The position numbers and the translations under genes are program-made. The notes under the pieces were generated by a model. It worked only from the letters and a program-made list of their open reading frames with translations, made no database searches and was not told the origin of the DNA. Shown one piece after another: positions 15,225 through 26,643 of a stretch of DNA of 64,000 nt (its first letter is position 1; every line of letters starts with the position of its first letter). The stretch covers positions 1,054,001 through 1,118,000 of the forward strand of contig WBMV01001910.1 of NCBI GenBank assembly GCA_013396655.1, given 5' to 3'. This DNA is from Campylorhamphus procurvoides (taxonomy: Eukaryota > Chordata > Aves > Passeriformes > Dendrocolaptidae).

Positions 15225-15538
15225 CGAAATTGCCAGGGCTTCAGGAAATTGTCACTGGGATAAGGAGACTGCAAGAATGATGAAGAGAGACTTTTTGCAA
15301 GGGCCTGTAGTGATAGGACAAGGGGCAATGGCTTCAAACTTAAGAAGAGTAGGTTTAGATTATATATTAGGAACAAATCCTTCACTGTGAGGATGGTGAG
15401 GCACTGGAACAGGCTGCCCAGAGAAGTTGCAGATATCCCATCCCTGGGGGCGTTCAAGGCCAGGTTGGATGTGGCTTTGGGCAGCTGGTCTAGTGGAAGG
15501 TGTCCCTTCCACCCCTCCAAGAGCTGGAACTAAATGAA
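15225..15538 (+). mobile_element. CR1 LINE 3' fragment
   Basis: This matches the 3' end of avian CR1 retrotransposons in plus orientation. It contains recognisable blocks such as GTAGTGATAGGACAAGGGGC near 15306 and CACTGGAACAGGCTGCCCAG near 15402, followed by the 'ttcaaggccaggttggatg' and 'ctagtggaaggtgtccct' blocks. The sequence corresponds to the end of the reverse-transcriptase ORF and the 3' UTR. The usual 3' terminal ATTCTATGATTCT repeats are missing, so the copy is 3'-truncated or decayed. It lies inside CPQ intron 3 and opposes the direction of CPQ transcription. The left boundary is approximate. Confidence 0.9.
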
Positions 15539-17707
15539 ATTGCCTACTAATTACAGTGACCTTCTCCTAAGTAAAAAAACCCCAACACTCGTACATGCTA
15601 CCCATAAAGTAGCAAAAGAATCATTTAACTCTAACAGAACTCTAACAAACAATGCCACAAGACACAATGCCATGTAGCATTTTAATACCAACCATGTAAC
15701 TACTGTCACCTCACATGTCAAGAAAGATGCAGCTGCTAATTTTATCTCCTATTCACTTAGCAATGCTGTCCTAAATAAATGAATCCACTCCTTGAAACTC
15801 AACAGCAAATACTTCAATGAACCACCAATGAGTGTCATGAGCCCTGATACAAACACATCAATGAGTTTTCCAGAGTATAATCAAATTCATCCCTTCTTGC
15901 CCTCATTCACAGTTGGGATGCCTGAGTCCTCAGGGCATTTCACTCACTCTATAGCTATACTACCACACCTTAAAGAAGAATAAACTGTCCACATAATCAC
16001 TGTTCAAAGATTCCCCTCACACTTTTTGCCCTTGACAATGTGGCAGCCACTTGCCATCTCTGAAACAAGATGGCACGGAACAGCTATCAGGCTATCAACA
16101 AGAGAACAGTGATTTCATTCATGTTGTGATTTCATCAAATTCTTGTCAATAAGCTTTAATAATGTGCCCTAATAAACCTAAGATGTCTATCTACTCGAAA
16201 GTACCTAGTTTTAAACTATCAATAGTATTCACATTGTAAGTTCACCTAGAAATCACACCACAAATTGGCTTACATTGTTTCAGCAAATAGAGTAAGTAAA
16301 TAACAATAAGCAGTCCCTTGTCCAAAAGGGGTTGAAATATTTGAAAAACAAAGAAACCCCCTCAAACAAACAAGTAAACCCCTGAAAAAAACCATCACCA
16401 AAGCTGATACAGTTTAGGAAAAATTGCGATGTTCCACCTTTCATTTACCTTATGAAAGTAGGCTAGTGCAGTGTGAGAAGGAGGATACTTTCCAGGATGT
16501 TTTGGAAAACTCCACAATCCCATTATCATTTATTCCTATTACTGGTGAACATATAAACATTCGGGCCAAAGAAAGAAAGGCTCTGGTCAACAAGGCATCA
16601 GTATATAAATTGCAAGAATGCAAGACTTACTTTCACAACATCTAGAAACATTTTATTAGCTTTTTACCTTCCATCTCTCACCCTTCTAACACGTTACCCC
16701 CTGCAGCAATGCAGTATTTCCTATCAGTCAATCAAAAAGGCAAGTGACTTGAACAAACAGTGCCCCAGACACTGACTGATAAGAAGCACCCCATCCAGCA
16801 CAGCACACTGGTGGGACAGACAAGGAACACATACAGCTGGTGATTAAGGGAAAATATAGGTGAAGGCCAGGAGATAAGAAAACCCATCCTGTCTACATCA
16901 ATATCTGTTAGTTAAAAACAAGACAAACAGATCTAGTCATCACCGAGTAACAGAAGTGACAGACTGGACCTGAACACCTTCTTGTATTATATGAAGAAGT
17001 AGATTAACCACATCCCAAAAAAACCTAAGTGAAGGTAAACAAAGAGTGCAGAAAGTACATTCCATGAAAAAATGCTTCCTGACAGAATGTAAATCTGAAA
17101 TTGCTTTTGGGAATGACACCTAAACTCCCAGTCTCAATTAAGGATTCAATACTTCTAAACAAACATGCATTTGGCATCTATTTCTCCTCTCTTTTCATTA
17201 ATTTCTGAAATAGTGTAATGCCCGTACCCAGACCTAATAAATAGGCCCACCTTCAGTCTCCACCTCTGTTCCTCATGTCTAAATTTTTCATTACATGCTA
17301 AATGAACTTCCATAAATAGTCTGCCAATCGAAAGATACCAAGAGGCACTTTCAAAGGAAGCCTTCTGCACAGCACCATAACTAAGGACATGACAGATCAT
17401 CTGGTTTTCAGAAAATCAACATCTTATAGATTGCAAAATTCTTTGATGATGCCAAATAAGGCTATTTTGAAACCATTTATTTTTTCATGAATTATTTTTG
17501 AAATGTATTGTACTAGCTGTTCATTATTATGAACTATAAGAGAAAATTTTAAGTATTAGAAAATACATAACAAACAACACATTTGTTGGGCAACAAGAAA
17601 TATACTAGTAATAGTTTGGATACTATCTGAATTCAAGTGCTTTATATTTGAGAAAGCACTTTAAACAGGTAATATTGGCTTCTTTAGGGGCATATGAAGC
17701 ATTTTCA

Positions 17708-18129
17708 TGGTTTAATCCCAACTGGCAACTAAGCACCATGCAAGTGCTTGCTCACTACACCCCCCCGGTGAGATGGGAAGGAGACTCAGAAGTACAAAAA
17801 GTCATGGCTTGAGGTTAGAACAGTTAAATAGTTGAGGGAGGGCGCGTTAAATATTATAATAATAATTGTAATTATCATCCTATGGTATGGAATATCCCTT
17901 TGGCCAGTTTGGATCAGCTGTCCTGGCTGTGCTCCCTCCCAGCTTCTTGTGCAGCTCCTCACTGGCAGAGCACGAGACACTGGGAAGTCCTTGACTTAGC
18001 GTAAGCACTACTTAGCAACATCAAAAACATTAGTGTGTTATCAACATTATTCTCATGCCAAATCCAAAACACAGCACTGCACCAGCTACTAAGAAGAAAA
18101 CAAACTCTATCCCAGATGAAACTAGGTCA
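17708..18129 (-). mobile_element. Solo LTR of an avian endogenous retrovirus, internally deleted (copy A)
   Basis: This is a dispersed repeat of the common bird LTR type whose reverse end reads TGGTTTAATCCCAACTGGCA (from 17708). It is the reverse-complement relative of the LTR at 32095-32609. About 225 bp (17880-18106) match that copy very closely, including stretches of more than 30 identical bases. Compared with copy B it lacks roughly 100 bp in the middle. Minus orientation is inferred because the ATTAAA-like hexamer of copy B reads on the opposite strand here. I see no matching target-site duplication (TTTTCA before, GGCATA after), so the exact right end is uncertain. It sits in CPQ intron 3, about 1.6 kb downstream of exon 3, in the same sense as CPQ transcription. 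Confidence 0.85.
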
Positions 18130-19720
18130 GGCATATAAAAATGCTACCTAGAAACTACAGTAGCAGCCAAGCTGATCTCTGCATGTGTTCCAATACAGTT
18201 AGCTGGCATTACTGATTTCTGACTCTTTGAACCATTCAAATGATGAAATTTGCACACTTCTCGTATTACTGAGATGTGACCACTCATGTTCTTTGACAAA
18301 CAGTGGAACCAAGCATGCCACCAAGTGCCTGTCCGAGTCACCTCCCAGTTCCAGCCTCAACAAAGACCCAATGCCAAATCACCCTTTCCACCTGCAAGCC
18401 CTGACTTCTGCAGAAAGAAAACCTAGGAGCAGAAAATATAACAAAGACATGGTATTATCTAAAAAGAACACAATTCTAGGTTGTGATGTGGCACACATTT
18501 GGGGTCGGGTTAGCTAGTGCCAGTGATTGCTCTGTAAGTAAAGAGTTACTGGGCAACTAGGGGGAGGAATAAATGATCTGTATCACTCTAAACATGTACT
18601 TGCCAAAGAAAGAATGATGTTACAAAATACAGCACCTGTTGTACAAACTGCATGTCTCCCATGCTGTGTTATTTAAGTGGTTTTATTAACACAGCTCTAC
18701 AGTTTAAGCAGTCAAGCTTTATGTTTGGCTTCACTTAAAGCCCCTGACAATCCTGCTCAGGTACAGGAAGGTGAACAGGGAGATGGGACTGTTGGGTTTG
18801 CAGTCCTCAGTCCAGCTCGCTGTCTGGGCCTGCCTAACCAGAACTCTCACCACCAGCCAGCAGGCTACTACACAAAGATCACTGTAGGCATTAAGCTCAC
18901 CAATACCTGTGTAAGACTTAAAAAATACTATGGTAAAGGATGGTGTGCATCTGTCAGCCTTTTACATTACTGATGGACTTTTCTTCATTTCTGCTCTATG
19001 CCTCAAGTAGTCTTTTTCACAATAGATAAGCATTTTAAATGCAGGCTTTCAGAGATGGAAAAAATTACTAGATAAAATAAGGAATTTTGTTGCCAACCAG
19101 AAAACTAAAAAAAATAATTTCAGTAACATAACGCTATATGCGATAAATAAGTAATGTACTAAGACATCTAAAAATATTTACATCTAAAAAACCAATCATC
19201 ATTTCCACATACCTTACGTAAAAAGCAGTGTGAGAATTACCAACCTTACTGCTCAAGTGTTCTAAATAATTGTGTTCAAAGCAGGCTACTCCTTCACCTA
19301 GTACAAATGAGTCTCATTCTAGGAAAATGACCAATACATTGAAAACTTTACGCTTACATTCTAGTCAAACACACAGAATAACCAGATCATATCATCACTG
19401 ACAGTCTGATACATGTTGTCAGCAAAGATATTTGGTTTTGGTTGACCTCAGAATATTTAGGGCAGCCTTGAGAATGCCGGAAGTTCTTTAAAACAAATAT
19501 TATACAAAATTTGGAACACCAACAAAAAAATGAAAACATTCTGAAAGAATGAAAAAGCACTGGGGAAAAGAACTATTGTGCAGCCAATAGTTTCAAAACC
19601 AAACACCCACTAATAACTGGCAATGTTTAAGTCATAGAGAACAAAATGCCTGCCCAGAAACGACATGTGAACTAAAGGGCTGAAATGCGAGTTACAGGGA
19701 GAAAATAAAAAAATGCTTAC
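18130..19720. other. Intronic sequence between LTR copy A and CPQ exon 3
   Basis: This stretch of CPQ intron 3 is AT-rich and shows no gene, no clear transposon and no notable repeat. The open frames seen at 18227-18517 and 18677-18973 are short, have no recognisable motif and are not flanked by convincing splice sites. Confidence 0.6.
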
Positions 19721-19928
19721 CTGTGAATAGAAAACGAAGCAATAGATCTAATGAGGGATGCCACTGCTCCAACTTTAGCAGCTTCCACTGCTCCCTGTAC
19801 TCTGTATTGCACAGTTTCACCATAACTGATGAAAGGTTCATTGTAGACAACAATCTTCCCCTTGGCCTCCTGAGCTCTTTTGTGCAGTTCATCAAAAGAA
19901 GCTACCACTATGACTTCGGCCATAATTC
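19721..19928 (-). CDS. CPQ: Carboxypeptidase Q, exon 3 (internal coding exon)
   Basis: This 208-nt minus-strand exon encodes residues 144 to about 211 of CPQ, a secreted or lysosomal M28-family zinc metallopeptidase that cleaves dipeptides. The acceptor is TTTCTTTCAG ending at 19929 and the donor is CACAG|GTAAG at 19721/19720. It enters in phase 1 and completes the glycine codon split with exon 2 (G|GA). The translation starts IMAEVIVVASFDELHKRAQE and includes GKIVVYNEPF, GETVQYRVQGAVEAAKVGA and ends SLIRSIASFSIH, closely resembling mammalian CPQ. This segment precedes the catalytic part of the protein; the zinc ligands are encoded by later exons outside the window. The internal ATG at 19923 is not a start codon. 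The exon ends after two bases of the next codon (AG). No frameshift or stop is present. Confidence 0.96.
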
Positions 19929-20445
19929 CTGAAAGAAAGTATTACAATGGTTTCAACAGGGCTTTCCTATAGCTCTCCTGTGGCCACTTTTAATAGACAG
20001 AAAAGGACGGACTGTGCAGAACTCAGGAAATCAGATTTAATTTTTTACTGGAAAAGGAAGACTATGTGAAATACTAAATAGATGTAGTAGCACCCTGATC
20101 AAGTACACACAGTTCTGTAAACCATACTATCAGGTTGGTATTAAAACATAACTTGAAGGGCAAGAAGGATACATGGGGAGAATTTTGATCTCTGCGTGTG
20201 CTTTAATGCCTCACTGTAATCATTCATAGTACAAAAACATTTGCAAAAGCTGCCTATGGGATTAATTTATTTTAAAAAATGAAAGATAGTAATCTTTTCA
20301 TGGAAATGTTTTGATATGTTGCTAAACAACTTAGCTTAACATAAGACAACTGGAAGCACATATTTTTAGACTGAAACAGTTATAAAATTATTTAATCCAT
20401 AAGTGAAATTAAAGCTCTGCAGCTTCAACAACTTTTGCAGTATGC

Positions 20446-20493
20446 ATTATTATTATGATGATTATTATTATTATTGTTGTTGTTGTTGTTGCT
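20446..20493. repeat. (ATT)n(GTT)n trinucleotide microsatellite
   Basis: Imperfect ATT and ATG units are followed by six GTT-type units. It lies in CPQ intron 2, about 520 bp upstream (in transcript sense) of exon 3. Confidence 0.9.
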
Positions 20494-23026
20494 ATTTCTT
20501 CATATTTAGTTCCACAGAATACCACAGTTCTACTGGATCTCCTGGGAGTTTTTCCAGGAACCCACATTTCCCAGTTATGATTCAGAAAACACAGGCAGGT
20601 ATTTCTGCAGAACTATTCACACTTGGTAAGTTAGATCCCACCCAGCTCTTCATTTTTAATAGCAGAAATAGTGTTAAATTGCTCTATTATCTTGTTTGAA
20701 AAAACAAAGAATGCTATAGTTAAGTAGTTTTCCCCAAAGACAAAGAATTCTTCTAACTTTTTAGAACATTAATTGAAGAGCTTTATTTCATAGGATTTGA
20801 ACAGTAATTTATTAAAACGACCACTACGCTTAAAATTCAATTTTGTTCATTAGTTACAGAGATAAGTAGAGAGTGCTTAACAACATGGGCTGGTACTTTG
20901 CTTCTAAATATAGAAGTAGTGGATGCCTGAACTTTCAGCATTGTACATTTAACCTAAATGTCACAAAATACATCAGTGAAAACTAAAACTAATAACAAAT
21001 GCCTAGCAAAGATTTGCAAAAGAAGAGAAACTACTGTGTTTTTAAGAATAAAATTATTTTTGAAACAGTTCTCTTTTCCTTTTTTTTTTTCTTTTTGGTG
21101 TATGTTGTATAGGAATTATTTAAAGGATTTCAAAGACTTGTATTTGAGACTGTAATACATGAGAACTGTTAGCAAAATAGGAAAGTAATCTCTCTCAGCA
21201 CCAGTGTGTCCAAGCTCATGGCTTCTTTAAGGTGCAACTACATTTCAAAACCTTAAAGAAACCATTCCACATAAAAGTTTGGTCTCTTAAGAGTTCACCA
21301 GTAAGAGGGTAATAGACATCTACTGCTACAGCAAAAGTCTGCGATTTTTAGCTACAGAAATAACTTAGTGTGAGAGGTGTACAAATTTTAACTATGCAGA
21401 TCCTTGCCTTTTCCTGGCAATGTTTAAGAGAGGCAAATCAGTGAATCACCTTCAAATTTTACTAGCCGCTATTGGCATGCAGGTGAGCATACCAACAGAC
21501 CCCAGCTGCTTGTCAGGAATGGCAGGGTCAAATGCCTAGCAAAGGAACATCCCAGCAACAGGCATTTTGGGTATGAAAACATGCCACTGGAAATAAAGCC
21601 AATTATCTGCAAAACTTCATTTTCCACAAGAGAACTCATGGCCCCAGTGGATTGTGCAGCAGGTACTGGAAGGATGCACGTTGTATCACTGGCTATTCAT
21701 CCAGGGAAGTGAGGAACGTAACTCTTCTGGGCATTAGTTTTATTAAGAAAAACCAACTCTGACAGGTTTTTAAAGAAAGCTACAGACAGCTAGTAACTAT
21801 AATTCCTAGGAAATATCATGAAGAAGTACATTTATGGCCCTTCCTTGATGACAGGCATCTGGAGGTGGTACAGTGAGTTTTGTGGGAACTAAAGCTAAGG
21901 GAAAGAACACAGAGCTGCAAACTCTAGCTCACTATCCCTGCTATTGAATGATCCAAAAAAAGCTAAATAAAGCCATGCTTTGACAAAACAAAACAAAGGC
22001 TCTCTCTACAGGTTTAACTTGATGGGAGCATGGTACACAAAAAGCATCAAGTACAGTGCTTTCCATAACAAAGTAAAACTTCACTCTTGTGTAACTTCAG
22101 ATTAATTCAGTGACTCATTTGCATTTTAGTCCCATTTTATACCATTTCAGACTCTACTATTAAAGTGACAAGAGCAATGTTTACCTTTACCAAAATGTGG
22201 ACACATACACAAATCACCCTAAGACCCCCAGTACAAAAGGAGAAATGAAACAAAAACTCCAACAGATTATCAGTTTAAGGAGAATGAGTTATTCCCTTTA
22301 GAAATGGGAAAGATCTTACCTTACTGAGCCTTTAAGCAAATTAACAAAACCCTACCCTAGCATATTCTACCAATTCAGTGCCATGGCTCTGCTTCCCACG
22401 TCAAAAGCTGTTCTCTCTCTTTTTTACTCCCATCCAGAGTTAATCCAGAACTGATTCAGAGCTTGGCTGTGTGTTATTGAACAGAAATCTTCATAATTCC
22501 ATGTAAGGAGGGAGATGGATCGCCTGCTTACTTAAGCAAGATATAAAGATTATAACCCACATGGTCCAAGAGATGAATACAGAGTATTTAGGGAATTAGC
22601 TATGTAAAGGGCATGAAGCATAGAAGACAGAATTATGAACATGATCTGTATAAAGCTGAAGACTATTTGATCTCATCATGTGAAACATATTGTTCAGTTG
22701 GGCAAGCAAGTAAAACCATCTAGGTAGTACTATGGGTTTCCTCTCATTTCTCATACTAAACAGTAAATTGCACTCTGCTATTTCTGAAAATTAAGGTACA
22801 GGAAGGGTGTTAATGGTGGGAACAAGAAAGCAATTTTCACTTACCAACAAAGTCACATTTTACAAAGTCCTCTGTACACAGAAATGTATGTAAAAACTTG
22901 AACATGCCACAACTTTGATGATCACACAGCCAGTTGAAATAAATGGCATGATACACATTAGCAGTCTAAAATCTGTCAAAAGCAGGATGAACACAAGACT
23001 GATCACAGTTATCCTGTACTAGCTAC

Positions 23027-23050
23027 AGCACACACACACGCACACACATA
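23027..23050. repeat. Short interrupted CA repeat
   Basis: ACACACACACGCACACACAT followed by a TATGTATA stretch. It is short, and the single CG interruption probably stabilises it. Confidence 0.8.
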
Positions 23051-26000
23051 TGTATAAAGCACCTGTAAATCAGCTGTAACACTGCCATATATAGGAAGTC
23101 TGATTCTTGGCATGAACAATTCATCTCCTAGCACCTGCTCACCTGCCACCAATGACACAAGGAGTAGATTAGTTCAAAGGGGATTCCTCACAAGATAGCT
23201 TGTTCTCCCCAAGATTAAATACAGTGACTATTTAAGTTGCTTTAGTATCTAGAGCTATGCATCAGTCTGTGTTAGTAACAAGTTTCAGCAAAGAGTAAGG
23301 AAAAAAGGAAAATCCACTCCATTATCAGATTTTAAAAACTGATGAACCTATTAAAAGTTCAAGGAAAATCCCGACAGAATACTGCTGATGTTTCTGGCCA
23401 CATCAGGGCAAGACGTGGCAAGATTTTACCATACTATGTATCAGGAATTCCTGAGATTTGCAAACCCAGTCTCTATTGGGTTTAATTTATTACTATCCTA
23501 GAAACACTATTTATAAACACACAGAAATTCAATTGAGTTAGTGACAATCTACTGCTGTATTAAAAGAATTTAGTAAAGCCAGAAGGAAGTATCATTTGCG
23601 TACTGTTTAATCTTACTGGATACCAATTTCCTCATTATTTAATTACGGTCTTACCCTCTTTTTTTTAACCCCAGTCTCATTTTTGTCATCTAGTTAATAG
23701 CATCAGTCCCTTGGAGATCTAGTTACACAGCCAAATGCAGCCATAATTAATTTGACAATAAACTCTTTTCAACAGCAGCAAGCGAACAACTCACCCCTCC
23801 ACACCTCTCAAACTTCATTTACTTCACACCGTTAATGTAAGAACTATGATTTCTCTTACAAATCTCACACTATGGAACAGTGATGCTACTGATCCACATG
23901 CACTGAAGTTGCCACTGTCAAATAAATAAGCTGATGAAAAAAGCAATTTTTGCTTAAAACAATTAAAATACAGTAATTTTAAGCCTAGACAAAACAAACC
24001 TGGAAACTGTATCAACCAAGTCTCCACAAAACTTACTTGTGTACTATATATTTAAAATTTTTCATCCTAAGTATAAAACACTGCCTGAAGTATCAACACA
24101 AAAAGTCAACACCACATCTAATTGTTGTGGTACTGGTGGAAATTCTGAAACCAGAGAAAAAGTATCTGAAACCTGTTCTGGCCTCTGCAGTCATGAGAGC
24201 AAAAGGGAGACAGAGTACTGCCTCTTCATCCATCAGAACCAGGCATCACGACATCAGAATGGGAAATCAAGACCCCTCATGGCAGACTAGGAAAGAGTAG
24301 GAGCAACAACACACCACAAACACAGTGGATGAAGCCTATGTGATGATGGCAGCCCTGCCTCACAGACCAGCAACATCAGACACCCTCATATCTCTTCTCC
24401 TGGATGGCTGCCACTTCCAAGATTTCTCCATTTCCACCTCAGCTCTCCCTACAAATCTACTTTAGCCCAGTAGCTGCTGCATCAAGGTATTCTGTGTTCC
24501 ATGCTGACCCCAAGCACATGCAGGCATTAGCTTCAAGCTTTTCTGACCTTACCCTGGCTAATCCCATTGTCCTTTAGACTTCGATCATCTCCCCAGGATC
24601 AAGTACCCCTGCTTCTTTCATACACGGCCCACAGGCACTGCCTTGTGTTCATTTGCAAGGCAGCTTCTTTCACAGAGGTACAGAGAACCTAGATTTTATT
24701 TTTTTTTTAATGGGTCACATTAAAAGAGCTGTGCATACAGAGTTAGTTATATTTGTCTGGAGATAGAAAGGTAGTTGTTGGGACAGGTCAAAGGAAAGAA
24801 GGTCTTGGGAAGCAGACAGAACAGGCAAATATATTCTTCAAAGGTAAATAACATCAGGGATCTGGCATTATATCATTTTTTAAGTTCAATATCCTCTAAA
24901 ATCAGCTCAGAAAACATTTTTCCCCTCAACTTCTATCATACCTCTTTTAAAAACAAGTTGCTTTCCAGCTCTCTCCAGGAATTAGTTCAGCTTTCCCCCA
25001 GTGCCCCACGTAATTCAACTAGATTTTCAGAAAAACAAACCCAAATTCCATCTGCGATGAACTCATCCAATTAAGGCTTCATGTCAGGCTGAAGCAAATG
25101 AAAGATTAGTATCATCACTTCTTTTTTTCTCACTCAAAAATTATAGCATGTACTGAAAATGTGAAATACTCTAACACCTAGAAACACATTTGCTCTGTCA
25201 GCACATATCAATGTGTATTGATATAAGAATTATAATATGAAGAAAATACTAAATATTTTAGGTGAACTGTGAAAGGAAGAGGAGGGCTTTTTCAGGAAGA
25301 AAGATTCAGTAAAACCTGAATATACTTCTGGAAAATGTGACCTCATCTACTGTGTGGAACAGCAAAGAGAATTACTTCATGAAACTAAAATTGCATAGGA
25401 GAGTTATCCAAAAGGATATGAGGCTATTCTGTCCTGATGCATAGCACAGAGACTCAACATATTGCATCGTGCCTTAAGAAGAACATAGGGGAAAAGAAAC
25501 ATTATAAATAGTTACATTTTTGACAAAAATGACTGACAATTTCCAGCAAGTACTGCATCTCATTAGAACAGTTTGGTTTCAATAACATGTAGCTTACTGT
25601 GCAGCAGCAACTCCTAGCAGAAAAGGGGCTGGACCCAACACTCAGCACAAAGAGCTGGGCAACAGGTTAGGTTCTCCCAGGAGCAGCCCTGCACAGGGCA
25701 CAGGCTTGCTATGCAACATTTAGGGAGATTCAGGAATCCAAGGACAAGATCAAAAAAAGTCAGTTTCTGAGAACACAGGTGTTCCAGGCAGGAAGTACTG
25801 AGGACAACCATTTCTCCTTAGCGAGTCAAAGCTAGCCAGCCTTAGCCAGTCACTGCTGGCTATCCTTTGGGATGAAGGTGACAGTGCCATCCAACAAAGC
25901 ATGCATACCCCACACATACAGAAAATCATACTCAAAACCTGCCTTCATTAGCTTCAGCCTGGGCTTACCATCCTTGAGGTAACAACCCTCAACCCAGTGA

Positions 26001-26626
26001 CACTAAAAAGGGACAAGACCTGAAAATTCAATCTTTTGCCATTGGCAATCTACAGTTCACTTTGTTAAAGCAGCAACTGGAATCCATGTTCTTCCCAGAC
26101 AGCATGTCCACCTCAAAACCACACAGCTACTCCTACTCTCTAAATCTTAGAAATGCCACTGCACTAACTTTTGGCCCAGATGCTGGGCCATTGAAAACCA
26201 CAGTGTCTGAGGTCCCTCATGGATGTCATCTTTTACATTCCAAGAAAAACAGTAGCATAATTACCATACCATAAGCAGCGTTGCTGAGTAATAGTAAACA
26301 ATCCAGGCACCCAGCACCGAGGCTCAAGATGTGAATCAATAACTCCTCACACACAAAAACCAAGGAATCCAGTGAAGACAGAAGGAGGGCTTTGCCATGC
26401 ACTGTTCTCTCATGCCTATGACTCTCTCCAACCCGTGTTCTCAGCACTGAACCCCTCATAGAAGGGATACCCAAGTTCCTCCAGAAGGAATGGCCTTTTC
26501 TTCCGCTAGGTCATTGGTCATCCAAGATGCTGGCAACTCAAGGGCAAATCCTCTGATACACATTAACTTCTTTTGTTGGCCTTTTGTTTATCTAGATGAA
26601 TTTCCTAATCCACTTTACCACTGATT

Positions 26627-26643
26627 AAAAAAAAAAAAAAAAA
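26627..26643. repeat. 17-nt poly(A) tract
   Basis: An uninterrupted run of 17 A bases in CPQ intron 2. I looked upstream for a retroposed gene or SINE body and recognised none, so it may be simple slippage. Confidence 0.8.

Larger units (their letters stand above)
1..19720 (-). other. CPQ: CPQ intron 3 (5' part only)
   Basis: This is non-coding sequence downstream (in minus-strand sense) of CPQ exon 3. It begins with the donor GTAAG at 19720-19716 and runs off the left edge of the window. I looked on the minus strand for the next CPQ exon and did not recognise it; in human CPQ the introns are very long, so its absence fits. Inside lie a solo LTR (11581-12000), a CR1 tail (about 15225-15538) and a second, minus-oriented LTR (17708-18129). 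The rest is AT-rich with short A-rich or T-rich simple tracts, for example 1391-1445, 9021-9050 and 14288-14345. No other gene is supportable. Open frames in this interval are short and lack family signatures. Confidence 0.8.

Noticed and set aside
1..19720. CPQ exon 4 or later exons
   Set aside because: I searched the minus strand for the next conserved CPQ segment and did not find it. Long introns in this gene make its absence unsurprising.
19692..19932. Alternative frames over CPQ exon 3 (one minus, one plus)
   Set aside because: They are shadows of the true exon frame, which is fixed by homology and by splice phase with exon 2.
26560..26643. Processed pseudogene or SINE ending in the 17-A tract
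   Set aside because: No recognisable body, target duplication or coding remnant precedes the A tract.
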